A stretch of 19,561 nt of DNA, taken from positions 1-19,561 of the forward strand of contig VXIS01000538.1 in the NCBI GenBank assembly GCA_008704415.1, read 5' to 3'. The stretch comes from Sphaerosporella brunnea (lineage: Eukaryota; Ascomycota; Pezizomycetes; Pezizales; Pyronemataceae). Position 1 is the first letter of the stretch. Each line of letters begins with the position of its first letter. This document shows, piece after piece, positions 1 to 9,454 of the stretch. The translations under genes and the position numbers were made by a program. A model generated the notes under the pieces. That model was not told the DNA's origin, did no database searches, and was given only the letters and a program-made list of their open reading frames with translations.

Positions 1-689
1 CCCAAACAAATGCCAAGAGGGAACTCCTGGTACTCCAACCCGTTGTGGCACAACTAGATCGATTAGCTCCTGTTTCTATCACAATCCCACCTTGGGGATT
101 CCTACGTTCAAAACTCTGTGGTTCATGGGTGGCAGGTTGTTGCCCTCCTCGTCAACGAAGACAATGTGGTCGGAGATAATTCCAAACTCGTGAGAAAGGA
201 GGTGACAGACCCACAGGAGCCTCGCGTCGGCGGGAACCAAGAAAGTGAGGGGGTCTGCAATGAAGTGTGGTTGGTACTGTCGCAATTGGATGATGCGCTT
301 CGAGGTGCCTACCAATACCTTGAGCGGTGATGACGACGACGATTTCGTCCGCCGCTGGTGGAATGGGGGGCTATGTTTTTCCCATGTTGAATTGGTTGTG
401 ATTGTATGGCGGTGGGTGGAGAGTTCGCCGCCATTTATGTCTGCACCTAGGGTTCAAAGTCGGGGCGCAAATCGTCTGGTGCATACACCTGGGTGCAAAT
501 GTCGTGTTCAAAATCGCCGCGTTCAAATGTATCGCCCGATGATAGAATTGGTGGCGTCCGAATTGTGCGTAGAAATGTCTGGTGCAAATAGGTTAGGGTT
601 GTCATCTTTCATTCAAACAAGGCGTGAACCACGCACAGCATACCCCCACAAGGCATGGTCACCGACCGCCTCAACGCTCGTATAGAGTA
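1..689. other. No supported gene; flank of the first copia remnant
   Basis: I see no convincing coding region here. Short frames overlap on both strands without recognisable domains or splice signals. Between about 445 and 600 the motif GCAAAT or TTCAAA recurs several times (GCGCAAAT, GGTGCAAAT, GTTCAAAAT, GTTCAAATG), but with no fixed spacing, so I do not call it a repeat array. Homology to the second copia copy begins only at about 686 (AGTATG). Confidence 0.5.
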
Positions 690-832
690 TGGCTCTCTGG
701 TGGATCCGAGTATGAACTAGTTCTCGTTTCTGCCTCTTACGGGAGCAGCAACTCGCACTTAGCTCTGTACCTTGCAATATATCTCTTCTAGCTACGTTCT
801 TAGTGTCCACTGCGCAAATCCTATCGTCAATA
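690..832 (+). mobile_element. Degraded copia-type LTR, copy A
   Basis: This stretch aligns with the pieces 8645-8762 and 9399-9442. Shared words are GATCCGAGTATGAACTAGT, GCTCGTTTCTG, GCAGCAACTCG, TAGCTCTGTACCTT, CAATATATCTCTTCTA and CTACGTTCTTAGT. It opens with TG and ends just before a primer site that matches initiator tRNA, which fixes the 3' boundary near 832. At about 143 bp it is short for an LTR, though short LTRs are known in Ty1/copia elements. The 5' end is inferred from where similarity stops. No matching 3' LTR is visible downstream, so the element is truncated. Confidence 0.7.
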
Positions 833-844
833 GCTTATGAGCCC
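833..844 (+). other. Primer binding site (half initiator tRNA-Met), copy A
   Basis: GCTTATGAGCCC matches 11 of 12 bases of GGTTATGAGCCC, the complement of the initiator tRNA-Met anticodon arm (GGGCTCATAACC). Copia, Ty5 and Tca5 elements are known to prime from such an internally cleaved half-tRNA instead of the tRNA 3' end. It lies directly after the LTR end, as expected. The tRNA identity relies on the conserved eukaryotic sequence; no such tRNA gene is in this window. Confidence 0.65.
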
Positions 845-1045
845 GGCGCTACGACTGCACTGACCCCAGGAAGAGACGTGACGACGAAGGTCGACCCCGC
901 TGCAGAAGCGCAGACCCGAAAAAAGAAGTCGGGACAAGGTCGGAAACGAGCTGCTGTTTTGACAAGTTTGAGCAGCGCGGAGCCGGAGCTGTGGGTATAT
1001 ACAGCTTGAGCTGCTGCGGAAGCGATTTGAGCAGCGGAAACCATC

Positions 1046-1560
1046 AGCTGTGGGGGTTAAGACAACTGGAGCTTGCTTGCGGTCGGCGCAAACGCAAGCC
1101 GAATTAGCTCAACAAGACCCTGAAGTTGTGGCGGTGAGACAACTGGACCTTGGAGGATCGCCTGCGATCTTAGCTAAACGACAGCCTGATTTGTGGGCTA
1201 AAGACAACTGGAGCTTTCAGGATCGCCGGCGATCTTAGCCCAAGGAATGCCTGCAGTTGTGGGCTTAAGACAACTGCAGTTTGGAGGATGGCCTGCAGAC
1301 AAGAACGAAGCGATCATAGCTCACCAAACGCCTGAGTTGTGGGCATAAGACAACTGGATCTTGAAGGCTTGTCCAATAGATCGCAAGAGAACTGGATTTA
1401 GCTCAACAAAGGAGCTTGGAGAATCGCTCGACGGATGGGAAGAGAAGCGATCTTAGATCACCAAAGGAGCTTGGAAGGATCGCTTGCGGACCGAAAAGAA
1501 ACGATCGTAGCTCCCCCCAAAGCCTGCATTGTGGGCATCAAGAAGACTGGAGCTCGGCGA
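1046..1560 (+). repeat. Degenerate 65-80 bp tandem repeat in the copia leader, copy A
   Basis: A unit with the core GACAACTGGAGCTTGGA, followed by GGATCGC..GCGATCTTAGCTC and CCTGAGTTGTGGGC, repeats along this stretch. Cores start at about 1061, 1138, 1203, 1269 and 1349, with weaker copies near 1387 and 1540. Spacing is 77, 65, 66 and 80 bp, mostly not a multiple of three, so the array is unlikely to be translated. It fills the leader between the primer site and the gag start. One unit holds a perfect 14-bp palindrome, GATCGCCGGCGATC, at 1221-1234. The same unit recurs in copy B (9640-9850). Confidence 0.75.
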
Positions 1561-1596
1561 AACGACGAAGAAGCTCAACGAAGAACCGAAAACAAG

Positions 1597-1924
1597 ATGG
1601 CGATGCAACCAGTACCGTTTCTCCAATGTGATAACTACCCAGTGTGGGTGAAAGCGATGAAACGTCACCTGGAAGGAGCAGGACTTTACGACTTGATATC
1701 TGACCATCGAAAGCGACCAGAACCGCCAATTACACTGCCGCTGACGATGTCATTGGAGATTCAACAACCGAATCGAGCTATCGGGGAAGGACTCCGTCAA
1801 CTCTGCAGGGCATTGGGCAGCTAGAGAATGAGTACCTACTGTGGCTGATGCACGAAGCCGTTGGAAATCGGGAGGACATGGGAATACGTGACGCTGTGAA
1901 GGATCGGGAGGACATGGATCATGT
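1597..1924 (+). pseudogene. Ty1/copia Gag N-terminal remnant
   Basis: From the ATG at 1597 the frame encodes a segment with the copia Gag N-terminal pattern (DUF4219/UBN2 type): residues NYPVWVKAMKRHLEGAGLYD, where Asn-Tyr, a Trp five residues in, and a later Leu-rich helix are the family hallmarks. The frame stops at 1822-1824. A second frame continues with QLENEYLLWLMHEA (about 1817-1860), which fits the next Gag helix, so one frameshift near 1800 is likely. Beyond that, two 12-residue repeats (REDMG / REDMD, a 36-bp direct repeat at about 1867 and 1903) replace any recognisable Gag. Gag packages element RNA in cytoplasmic particles; this copy is dead. No protease, integrase or reverse transcriptase was seen downstream. 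The open frame extends upstream to 1435, but that part is leader repeat, so I prefer the ATG at 1597. Confidence 0.65.
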
Positions 1925-1989
1925 GATCGCGCCGCATCGCGATTCGGGATATTGTTCATGCTCGGATAGGGGGAGTGTTGAGACAAGGA

Positions 1990-4900
1990 TCCGATGTCCG
2001 CCTAGTTTCGGACCTCCACCAACGGGATGGAGAGGGGCAGTGCGCATTGAGAGAGGGTCAGGGCGGCTGACATGGAGTTGCGGTTGGCTTGAAAACGCTA
2101 TATACCGCCACGACAACCGTGTCGGGGACCTAGCTTCTGGTGCCTTGCGGGATTGCACCATCGCTTGATACACCACAAGAGCAGCATGTGTAGATTGAAG
2201 CTACACATGTCAATGAAGGTGTTGGCCAGTTATCAGTGCGCACGCAACCGGTAACCGGAAACACTTCAGATGACTCGCACTTGGACATTGCGCCAAGCAA
2301 GAACGCACGCGAATATATTCTCAACACTTTGTGCGCCCGGGTCGATTGCTTCATCTTTTGTCGAAACGCGGGACCCCATCAACTCGGTTTGTGTCCTTGG
2401 TTAAATTGAACGTCGCGCAGTCCAGATGGGGCGTGCGTCTGTTCATCCAGCCGTTTCCAATACACTGCGCGGGGCCGCTGCCCCCGTGGTTCAACACAGC
2501 ATTAGAAGAAACGTTACCCTCGTTGCTGGAGACACCTTGACACAGACTGTGCCAATCTGCGTCAATGCGAGAATGCAGTCATGTAGCAGCTCGCCGCGCA
2601 GACACACGGTGCGCGTGGCCCTTCGCTCCGCCCACCGTTTCTGCAGTCTGTTTGGGTTGCGTTCGCCGGCCCGCTGAAACCCGGCTTTCACAGCCGGTCG
2701 ATCTAGCATTGTAGCCTCTGATGATAGATTGCGTAGGCGTAATACACACCGATACTGTCATTGCGGCAAGGGATCAATGTACCTGACCGGATTGCACCCC
2801 GATGCGTTCGCCATGGGCAGAATAAACAACCTATAATCACACTGCAGATGATCAACGCGGATGGAGTAAAAACCTCGCCGTGTATCCGAAATATGCACGC
2901 TGACGCGTGGCTGCTGAAGCTGGGACGTTTTCCTGCGCAGACATGGTCACCCAAGATCGTGGTCGGTCTGCATATCCATCCTGCTTTCCGCAACGTCCGC
3001 CACGGTCTGCTGCTTTGATGGCATTGGCTGGCCGCGTTAGTCAGGACTTATTGAATCCCGTTGTTGACACGTTGCTCATGAACGTCATCATCATGGATGA
3101 AGAACACACTTTGGGTGGAGACATCGGCGCCGCACGTCAGGCGAGGCCCCGCATCTTGCGGGCGCGGTTGTAGGACTTCAGGCGCTGACCTAGTCAGCCG
3201 AGCCACGCAGATGCTGATACAAGATAGGCGCAGCCATAGCACACACGTCGCGGGAGAGGACTGTACAAGAAAACAATTCCCTTTCCCGCGGGTCAAGTAT
3301 AGCTTCCCAGAACCGACAGTCGTGAATCCTCCCGACAGGCCAGAAGCACTTAAAACATCTGCTTACAAACCTTTTCCAATCCCCGCGCGCGTGTGTGTGT
3401 GTCCATGGTTTTGCCAGAGGGGATATTTATATCGGAGCGGTGTTGGTAGTTTATCGGCTGCAGTCGGTTGATTGCATAGTTCACTGCACCGTACCAGACC
3501 TCGAGCCACCCGGCGAGATCGCTGGGCGTGCGCTGCGGTATGGCGGGCGACCGTCGCTGTATACCACTCACGACGGCAGTCAGATTCTGATTTTAGGTGA
3601 CATTCCCTTCGGCCTATGGCATTGTATACACCACGAGGCGCTTTGGTTCATTAGAAACAGTTGATGACTTTTGAATCGAATTATCGCAAGATGAACAGCG
3701 GTCTATCCGCCTCCGCCGTGGGAACAATCCTTAACGTTTTATCTCATCCACGCGTCGTGTCCATTTGCCGCGACACCGAACGAGCATTACCGCGGTACCA
3801 TACGTGCGACACAACGATATCTCGCCCAACCTTACGAGGCAATCCACCACGCCGCTGGGTATAGGTGGGGTGGTTCTTAGAGCCCTGCCATGAGGGAATA
3901 CATGAACCGGGCACTCTTCCTCCGCACCACCGCAACCCGACAAAAACGAAGTCTACGAAACACTTTCTCCCGCGGGGTGCAGACTCTCAAACGAGTCAGA
4001 CCTGTCAAAACTATGCACATGGAGCGATACTTGCCCGTATCCGTGGGCGCATCTCGCGGTGCCAGGTGGACCTATCAGTGCGTCCCGTCACGATTCTTCG
4101 GGCACTTGCTGTAGTTCCTGTGACGGTGGTGTTGCGCCTAGATCATGCTCAGCTGGCGTGAAACCGGCTGTTCAGATGATTGATCGCGTGGCGGAAGATG
4201 ATCACAGAATTGATAGCGCGATGTGCGCGCATCCTGCAAAGCCAGATCGACTCACGCGGGCCCAATGCAGGACGCGACATCGGCAGGATGCGGCTCTCGA
4301 CCGCAGCCTTCGTATTCGAGCATCTCGCCTGCTCTGGGCCATTCGCAGCTTGTATCTGCAGTGATGCCCGGCGAGGCATGCCGATGTGCCCGCCAAATCG
4401 TTTGCGGACACATAAACACCACCGTACTTTGCGATCCAACACAAACAGGGGGATGCGTGCATGCTGACACCAGATAGAGAGGCAGCACAATATGCGGTTT
4501 GGTCTGGACCATATTTGATGATGTTGTATCGTCTTGCTGGCATGCCGATGGGCGTCCGTTGAGGGGAAGCAATTGCGATGATAACGAATTCACCCCAGAC
4601 GCTTGCTAGTCTCGCTCGAGGCGTTTGCATGGGTATACATGGGGTTATTCGGGGTTGCGGTGGCTGAAGGGGGTGGGACTTGCTGGTACTCAGCGGCGAA
4701 CGATCCAGGTTACATGCAGTCTCCCGCGGGTCTTATCAACCCCGCTGGAGCTGCCACGCCCTAATACTAACCCTCAGCGCACCTCTCTGCCACCGTTCGT
4801 TCGTGTAGCCCCAACCCTAACACTCGCTCGGTGTCGTCCGGCATCCACTTGCAGGATGTTTTCCATTCCGCCGGGTGGATAACACAGTGCTCACGATCTC

Positions 4901-5548
4901 CGGAATGCGTTGCAGCTGCAGGCGGACCCGTAACATCTTTAAGCGCGCCATACTGCATCTCCTGCGCGTGCAGGCGGCAGTATCTTATGGTCCGTAATCA
5001 CACACACCAGACGCGGCCAGCAGCCGCGGTGACAACGGCTTGCCGCACCGCGTGTCGAGTCCCGGCTGTCGTAATCTCCGGTGTAGTTTTAACTGGGAGG
5101 AGGGTTGCCGGACGCAGTGGTGTTCCTGGTTGGGTTGTTTTAACAATGGCTTCCTGCTGTGAGCGGTGTTCGCGGTATTCAGCCAAGCCGCGAAATGTCA
5201 ACGAAGCCGGACTGGGTCTTGCGGCTGCCAATAGGGAGCGCCAACAGGTAAGAACACCGTGTTCATAGGCGCCGAGCCCTGACAGGCGCCGCTTGAGAGG
5301 TGCTTTCAACATGCGCGGGTGGCGGCGGGCGGAACGCAATAGTGTCGCCTTCCAACCACCAACATGCAACGTGTCCTTCAGTTGCGCAAACGTCGTGACT
5401 GGTCGGCATACGCGTGGGAGTCGTCGGTCGAGGATCCGACTGGCTGGCTCGGAACCTAGATGAACACCTATTTAAGCCCAGTGGAGCATCAGAGAACGTG
5501 GATTGCACGCGCTGGCAAGGCTCTGGAAGCTTGCTGGCGGCTACCACG
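1990..5548. other. Long stretch without a supported gene
   Basis: Short frames occur on all strands, but none shows a domain, a consistent frame continued across splice signals, or a biased composition. No terminal repeats, tRNA or rRNA were recognised. It may be old, decayed repeat DNA or intergenic sequence. Confidence 0.45.
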
Positions 5549-5561
5549 CCCCCCCCCCCCC
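5549..5561. repeat. 13-bp poly-C tract
   Basis: An uninterrupted run of 13 C. Such runs are prone to length errors in sequencing and in replication. Confidence 0.95.
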
Positions 5562-7299
5562 AACTATATCCATGCCGCGATTGTTGAATTCAGGGTCCTA
5601 TACGGCGCGAGCTTCCTTGCTCCGGAGCCGCTCCGGCGTACCAGCTGGCGATCCTCTCAACCCCGCGTGGTGCACTACTGGCCCTGACACATACTCCGCA
5701 TGCTTGAGCAGCCAGACACCGACGAATCAGGATGCAGCGAATGGTCTTTAGTGAAGCGATCACGGAAACCAACTGTCTAAATACACAGCGCCAACGGCGC
5801 TACAGGGAACCGCGTCTCGCGATATGCTTAGTAATTTTTGGATCTGCAGCAATAATTGCGTGAATTTAAGCGATAGGTTTTCTAGGATCTTGGAGTCCGA
5901 CGTGACATTCGGCACATAGAGACACTATCCAGAACTGGCTGACATGCCGTGTTTTCTCCTCCCAGTGTTCCCTCCAGTCGCTATTTTCTCCTCTCGCTGT
6001 TTTCTCCTTTCGCTGCATATCCCTCTCACAGTACACTCCAGTTGCTGTATGACCAGGTCGCAAGCTCGAGGTGATGGTAGAGCTGCGTGCAAGGCGGAAT
6101 AGACAGTTGCGCGCTCGGTTGATATGCAGTCTATTATGATGTATTAGCTCCGTGCACTTGGTGTTATGCTTGCGGACTAAGGGACATACACAGAGTTCGT
6201 TCCTGGCGCTTTGTACGGTATCCCCGATATCCGCCGTATGGTGGTGGAGTGTGGTGGCAGTGGGTCGCGGCGTCGCAGCGTATCGCTCACGGCTCACAGT
6301 CTATCACTCTACTATGGAAGTGTCAGTTTGCCACCCAAGATCGAGTGCAGCATAGAGCAGGTCGCTGCATGTCACTCAACCATGTGGCACTCCGCTGGTC
6401 ACACCTCGACCTTCGCACGACATGATATAGACACAGTCCACCCGCTTGAGGATGTGAGGAGTGAGTGGTTGTGTTGCTGCGCGGGCATCATTTTTCTGTA
6501 TGTCTCTGTTTTTCGGATTCAGGTTAGCCACCAAGGTTGTAGGAGATTGCCCCAGGAGCTATGACGCATGTCGGAGTGATTGATGAGAGACGATTTCACT
6601 ACAACCCTAACATCCCACACGTATCGTTTCGTAACGCCGACACTCGAGGCTATAAGCGTCCCGATCATTTTTGTGCAGCTGTGGCCTGGGTGCCTCTGCC
6701 AGTAATCAGAAACCCATCACTAGTACTTTGATACTTCCGTCACACCACGTATGACATAGTCATATTTTAATTAGATGTTCTGTCGTGTAGCCGGCGGCGG
6801 AAAAACCAATTCCTGGTCAGTCTTGCTGCAACAACAACGCGTGAGCCTGGTTTTACTGGATCGCGTTCTCATAATGCAACCCCTCCCCGGTATTCATACA
6901 CCAAGAGCTCAGTCCGAAACCCGGTATTGGAATTCCCAGCGACCGCTGAGATTGTAGTTGTTCACATCGCCGTCATTGTCCTTCAAAGTCCTCCCCTATA
7001 AGCATGTAGAATCAACGCCAGTCGAAGCAGCGGCTGGAATAACTGGAAGAAACCCCGGGTGTCAGGCAATCCACCCTCTTTTCTATTGATGTTGGGTGTG
7101 ATCGCGCTCGTTGGGTTACTGGTGCGCACCACGATAACGATAAAGTCTTGGACGATAATGACTTGGCAGTGCCAGTACCTCCATCTGTCGCTATTGGGCT
7201 CGGGGTGGAGGGTGCCCATCTAGGGCACACCATCAGGGCTGGTCAATCATTAGCGCAGCCCACTTATCAGGGCACTTAAGCCGCTACCTCGTCTTCGCA
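5562..7299. other. Stretch without a supported gene; short CT repeat inside
   Basis: No gene is supported. At 5952, 5984 and 6000 the word TTTTCTCCT recurs, the last two copies joined by CTCGCTG, giving a small imperfect C/T-rich repeat. The isolated ACCCTAAC words here (about 6604) and upstream (about 4812) are single copies, not telomere arrays. Confidence 0.45.
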
Positions 7300-7579
7300 C
7301 TTCCCAAACATCTCTCCCTCCTAGACACTACTACGTGTCTCGGATTGCCACTTCCTCCCACTTCCCCAGTCTCCCTCCTACACACTACATCGTCTCGGGA
7401 CCGCTCAACCATCGCTCCTATACACGAGTGCCACCACCTAACCATCCCTCCTATACACTACCGCCACCACTCAACCATCCCTCCTATACACTACCGCCTT
7501 CACATCAACCTGCGCTTCGCTTTTCACATCACAAGGCTCACCAAAGGAATCATAAGACTCACGGACAACACACCACAAT
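7300..7579 (+). promoter_or_regulatory. C/T-rich leader and putative promoter with 33-bp tandem repeats
   Basis: The plus strand is strongly C-rich and pyrimidine-rich, as is common just upstream of fungal start codons. Within it the word AACCATCCCTCCTATACAC occurs at 7440 and 7473 and, with changes, at 7407, giving three units with an exact 33-bp period (about 7405-7503). It runs directly into a putative 5'UTR intron and the gene at 7628, so I infer that it is that gene's promoter and 5' leader. No transcription-factor site is claimed. Confidence 0.5.
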
Positions 7580-7627
7580 GTAAGCATCGCAAACAACTCC
7601 AAAGGTCCCTACTGACATGCGCCACAG
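7580..7627 (+). other. Putative 48-nt 5'UTR intron
   Basis: Starts GTAAGC, carries CTACTGACATG (branch motif CTGAC) and ends GCCACAG immediately before the ATG at 7628. Without splicing, the leader would present an ATG followed directly by TAA (7578-7583). Removing the intron destroys that dead-end start and leaves the ATG at 7628 as the first good start. Confidence 0.55.
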
Positions 7628-8368
7628 ATGGCGACCCTTCCGTGGATAATCAGGCGTGAACGGTTCTCAACGCCGCTTGGCAACGTGAAACCTCATATTC
7701 TGCTAGCCGAGCTGGACATGACCCGCGGATGGATGCCCGCTGAGCAGCCACATCCAGGGACCAAACCAGGTTGTGGAAGGTTCCCGTCTGTATGTGATCA
7801 TGACGCAATTGATCTGCCTGGGGTTCGGTGGCATAAACAAGCGAAAGCGCCGTCCGGTGGTGATCCGTCGTCCTGTTCCTGGGCACGTCGCTCTGGTCCT
7901 GCCCGGCGCTCCAGCACCAGTGCAGCCACAGCAGCAACAGCAGCCAGTTGTCCCGCAGCAAGTTCGGGCGATTCACAATCAGCAGGTCACGCTTTTTAAT
8001 CGCCAGACCACCCTTCATAGGAGCCAGTTTCAGCTTCATGGGGACCTGCGTGATGTAAGCAACACACAGCAGCTGATCTGTGACGGCCAGAGACAGTTAT
8101 TGGAACAGCAGGAGGCAAATGCCGATGTCGAGTATGCTCGCCATGAGCAGTACAAAGCCGAGTTCAAGAAGCTTAATGTATGTGGCTGCGCTTCACATAT
8201 TCTTTGATATAGGCTGACCTTGGATAGGAAATTGACGCCCTGCGTCGAAAGGCGCATTACCAAAAACGAAACTGTCAAGGCGCTATTTTTTTCGCAACGA
8301 CTTGGTATGGTATTTTCGCCTTCCATTCGCCGTTATTCCGCAATAGGCTAACCTTGGGTCCGGCATAG
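7628..8368 (+). CDS. Spliced gene for a Gln-rich, coiled-coil protein of unknown function
   Basis: Proposed exons are 7628-7789, 7842-8177 and 8228-8368, encoding about 212 residues. The phases join exactly at both introns. Exon 1 gives an N-terminal part starting MATLPWIIRRERF. Exon 2 begins with a basic patch (RKRRPVVIRR), then a Pro/Gln stretch (PVQPQQQQQPVVPQQ, about residues 80-95), then a polar helix. The helix runs across the second intron (QYKAEFKKLN joined to EIDALRRKAHYQKR) as a continuous charged coiled coil, which is the strongest sign that the splice is real. I do not recognise the protein. No signal peptide or clear membrane segment was seen; the basic patch and Q-rich region would fit a nuclear or RNA/DNA-associated role, but that is a guess. 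The last exon may instead splice again (see findings), giving a different C-terminus. It stands alone, with transposon remnants downstream. Confidence 0.55.
7790..7841 (+). other. Putative 52-nt intron 1 of the coiled-coil gene
   Basis: Donor GTATGTGAT, proposed acceptor ..AACAAG at 7841 (an AG at 7846-7847 is also in phase). It shifts reading from the exon 1 frame to the exon 2 frame. The branch motif (GCATAAAC) is weak and close to the acceptor, so this is the least certain of the introns. Without it, exon 1 reads on to a stop at 7999. Confidence 0.4.
8178..8227 (+). other. Putative 50-nt intron 2 of the coiled-coil gene
   Basis: Donor GTATGTGGC, branch motif GGCTGACC, acceptor TTGGATAG. 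It lies between complete codons. Unspliced, the frame meets TGA at 8205-8207; spliced, the charged helix continues without a break. Confidence 0.65.
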
Positions 8369-8644
8369 GTGGAACGTCACAGAGCAGGCATGTGTTGAGG
8401 TTGAGTTGAGCGTTTGTGTCTCGGCGCAATGATTTGCACGCGATGATGGTGTATGGTTAAGGAGCTCGTGTATCACGTATTTTCAGTTTCAACCCGTAGC
8501 GTAACATGTTATTCTACAGGATACAAGGCAACATTGCTCCGATCCCACGTTACTCCAACACTTTCATTTTGTATTTGCATGTCTCTAGACGATTTTGGTC
8601 CATCTTCTGCGATTCACGTCACGACGCTGTTGAGGCGTGAAGTA
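8369..8644. other. Spacer between the coiled-coil gene and copia copy B
   Basis: No gene seen. The start (8369-8430) could be a last exon of the upstream gene if an additional intron is used. The remainder probably holds its 3' untranslated region. Confidence 0.4.
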
Positions 8645-8762
8645 TGACTGTCTGGTAGATCCGAGTATGAACTAGTGTAGTGCTCGTTTCTGACTCTTAC
8701 GGCGCAGCAACTCGTGCGTAGCTCTGTACCTTCAATATATCTCTTCTACCTACGTTCTTAGT

Positions 8763-9398
8763 ATACCTTTGGCTTCAGCTTTTAATACCGAAAACTTGGG
8801 GATGTCCACTTGGGGTGTTTTGCCGCCGTCCGCAAATGGTTGCTTGGACTGCCGTTGTCTGTATCCACGTCCCCGGGAGCTCCTTTCTCCGTAAGCATCC
8901 GCAGTTTATACCCACAGCCCCTGAATCTCGCTTTGCCCAAAATTCCAGCCGTTTACTTGCGTTCATTTTGCCGCCTTCCACAACACATTGGTTGAACGCC
9001 AGCTGTTTATACCCACAGCTCCGGCATCGGGCTACATTACCTTTTCGTGACTTCTCTTTCCGGCTGTAGTCTTGTCTGTTCTCGGCAAACCCGGTACGCG
9101 TGGGCTCATGACCTGTTGCACCTTTGAGGTAGTCGCTGGCGCGGCGGCCTTTTCTGCTGATGTTTCCTTCAAATAAAACCCGACAATGTTTCCCTGCTGA
9201 AGGATGGGAAGCTTCATGATTTGAATTGACTGAATAGAAACGTCGCCTTATGAGGTCAAGTTTGCCGTCTGTCTGCAAGTCGCTTCGGTCTGGCCGTTGG
9301 CGGCACCAAACCTTCCGCCTCACAGACTGAAAACTCGCCGCGAAATTCCGGGTCCCCTCACGCTTCACGAAGGTCCCGGTTTATAACGCGTTGCACCA
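8763..9398 (-). mobile_element. Antisense copia-family leader fragment inserted in LTR B
   Basis: Flanked by a near-perfect 16-bp direct repeat, TACCTACGTTCTTAGT (8747-8762) and TACCTACGTTGTTAGT (9399-9414), of which the copia LTR normally has one. Read on the minus strand it contains GGTGCAACA followed by a primer site, then twice the leader word GCTGTGGGTATAAAC (minus-strand sense, at about 9003-9020 and 8903-8920). The word is shared with copy A (GAGCTGTGGGTATATACAGC at 987-1006). It is thus a piece of a related element in the opposite orientation. The 197-residue open frame on its minus strand shows no domain and is not called as a gene. Confidence 0.6.
9102..9113 (-). other. Primer binding site (half initiator tRNA-Met), antisense copy
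   Basis: On the minus strand the site reads GGTCATGAGCCC, 11 of 12 bases matching the expected half-tRNA complement. It follows CAACA, the same LTR end seen in copy B. The GCCGGAGCTGTGGGTATA leader word comes about 80 nt later, the same order as in copy A. Confidence 0.6.
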
Positions 9399-9442
9399 TA
9401 CCTACGTTGTTAGTCTCCACGGCGTGAAACCCATCGTCAACA

Positions 9443-9454
9443 GGTTATCAGACG
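9443..9454 (+). other. Decayed primer binding site, copy B
   Basis: GGTTATCAGACG keeps the GGTTAT half of the expected GGTTATGAGCCC and has drifted in the rest. It is placed directly after the LTR end. Confidence 0.5.

Larger units (their letters stand above)
8645..9442 (+). mobile_element. Copia-type LTR, copy B, interrupted by an inserted fragment
   Basis: Two separated pieces, 8645-8762 and 9399-9442, match the LTR of copy A. Between them lies 636 bp of foreign sequence. The LTR ends in CA before a decayed initiator-tRNA primer site. Because a leader follows it, this is a 5' LTR. It is therefore not the 3' LTR of copy A but a separate insertion in the same orientation. Confidence 0.65.

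Noticed and set aside
4760..4825. CCCTAATACTAACCC and CCCCAACCCTAACAC as telomere repeat
   Set aside because: Only isolated, imperfect units; no array and no chromosome-end context. The same applies to ACCCTAAC near 6604.
8775..9368. 197-residue minus-strand ORF
   Set aside because: It coincides with the antisense copia leader fragment and includes non-coding repeat words. No domain is visible and the codon content looks random.
690..9442. The two LTRs as the ends of a single 8.7-kb copia element
   Set aside because: Both are followed by a primer site and a leader, so both are 5' LTRs. The DNA between holds an unrelated spliced gene and no pol.
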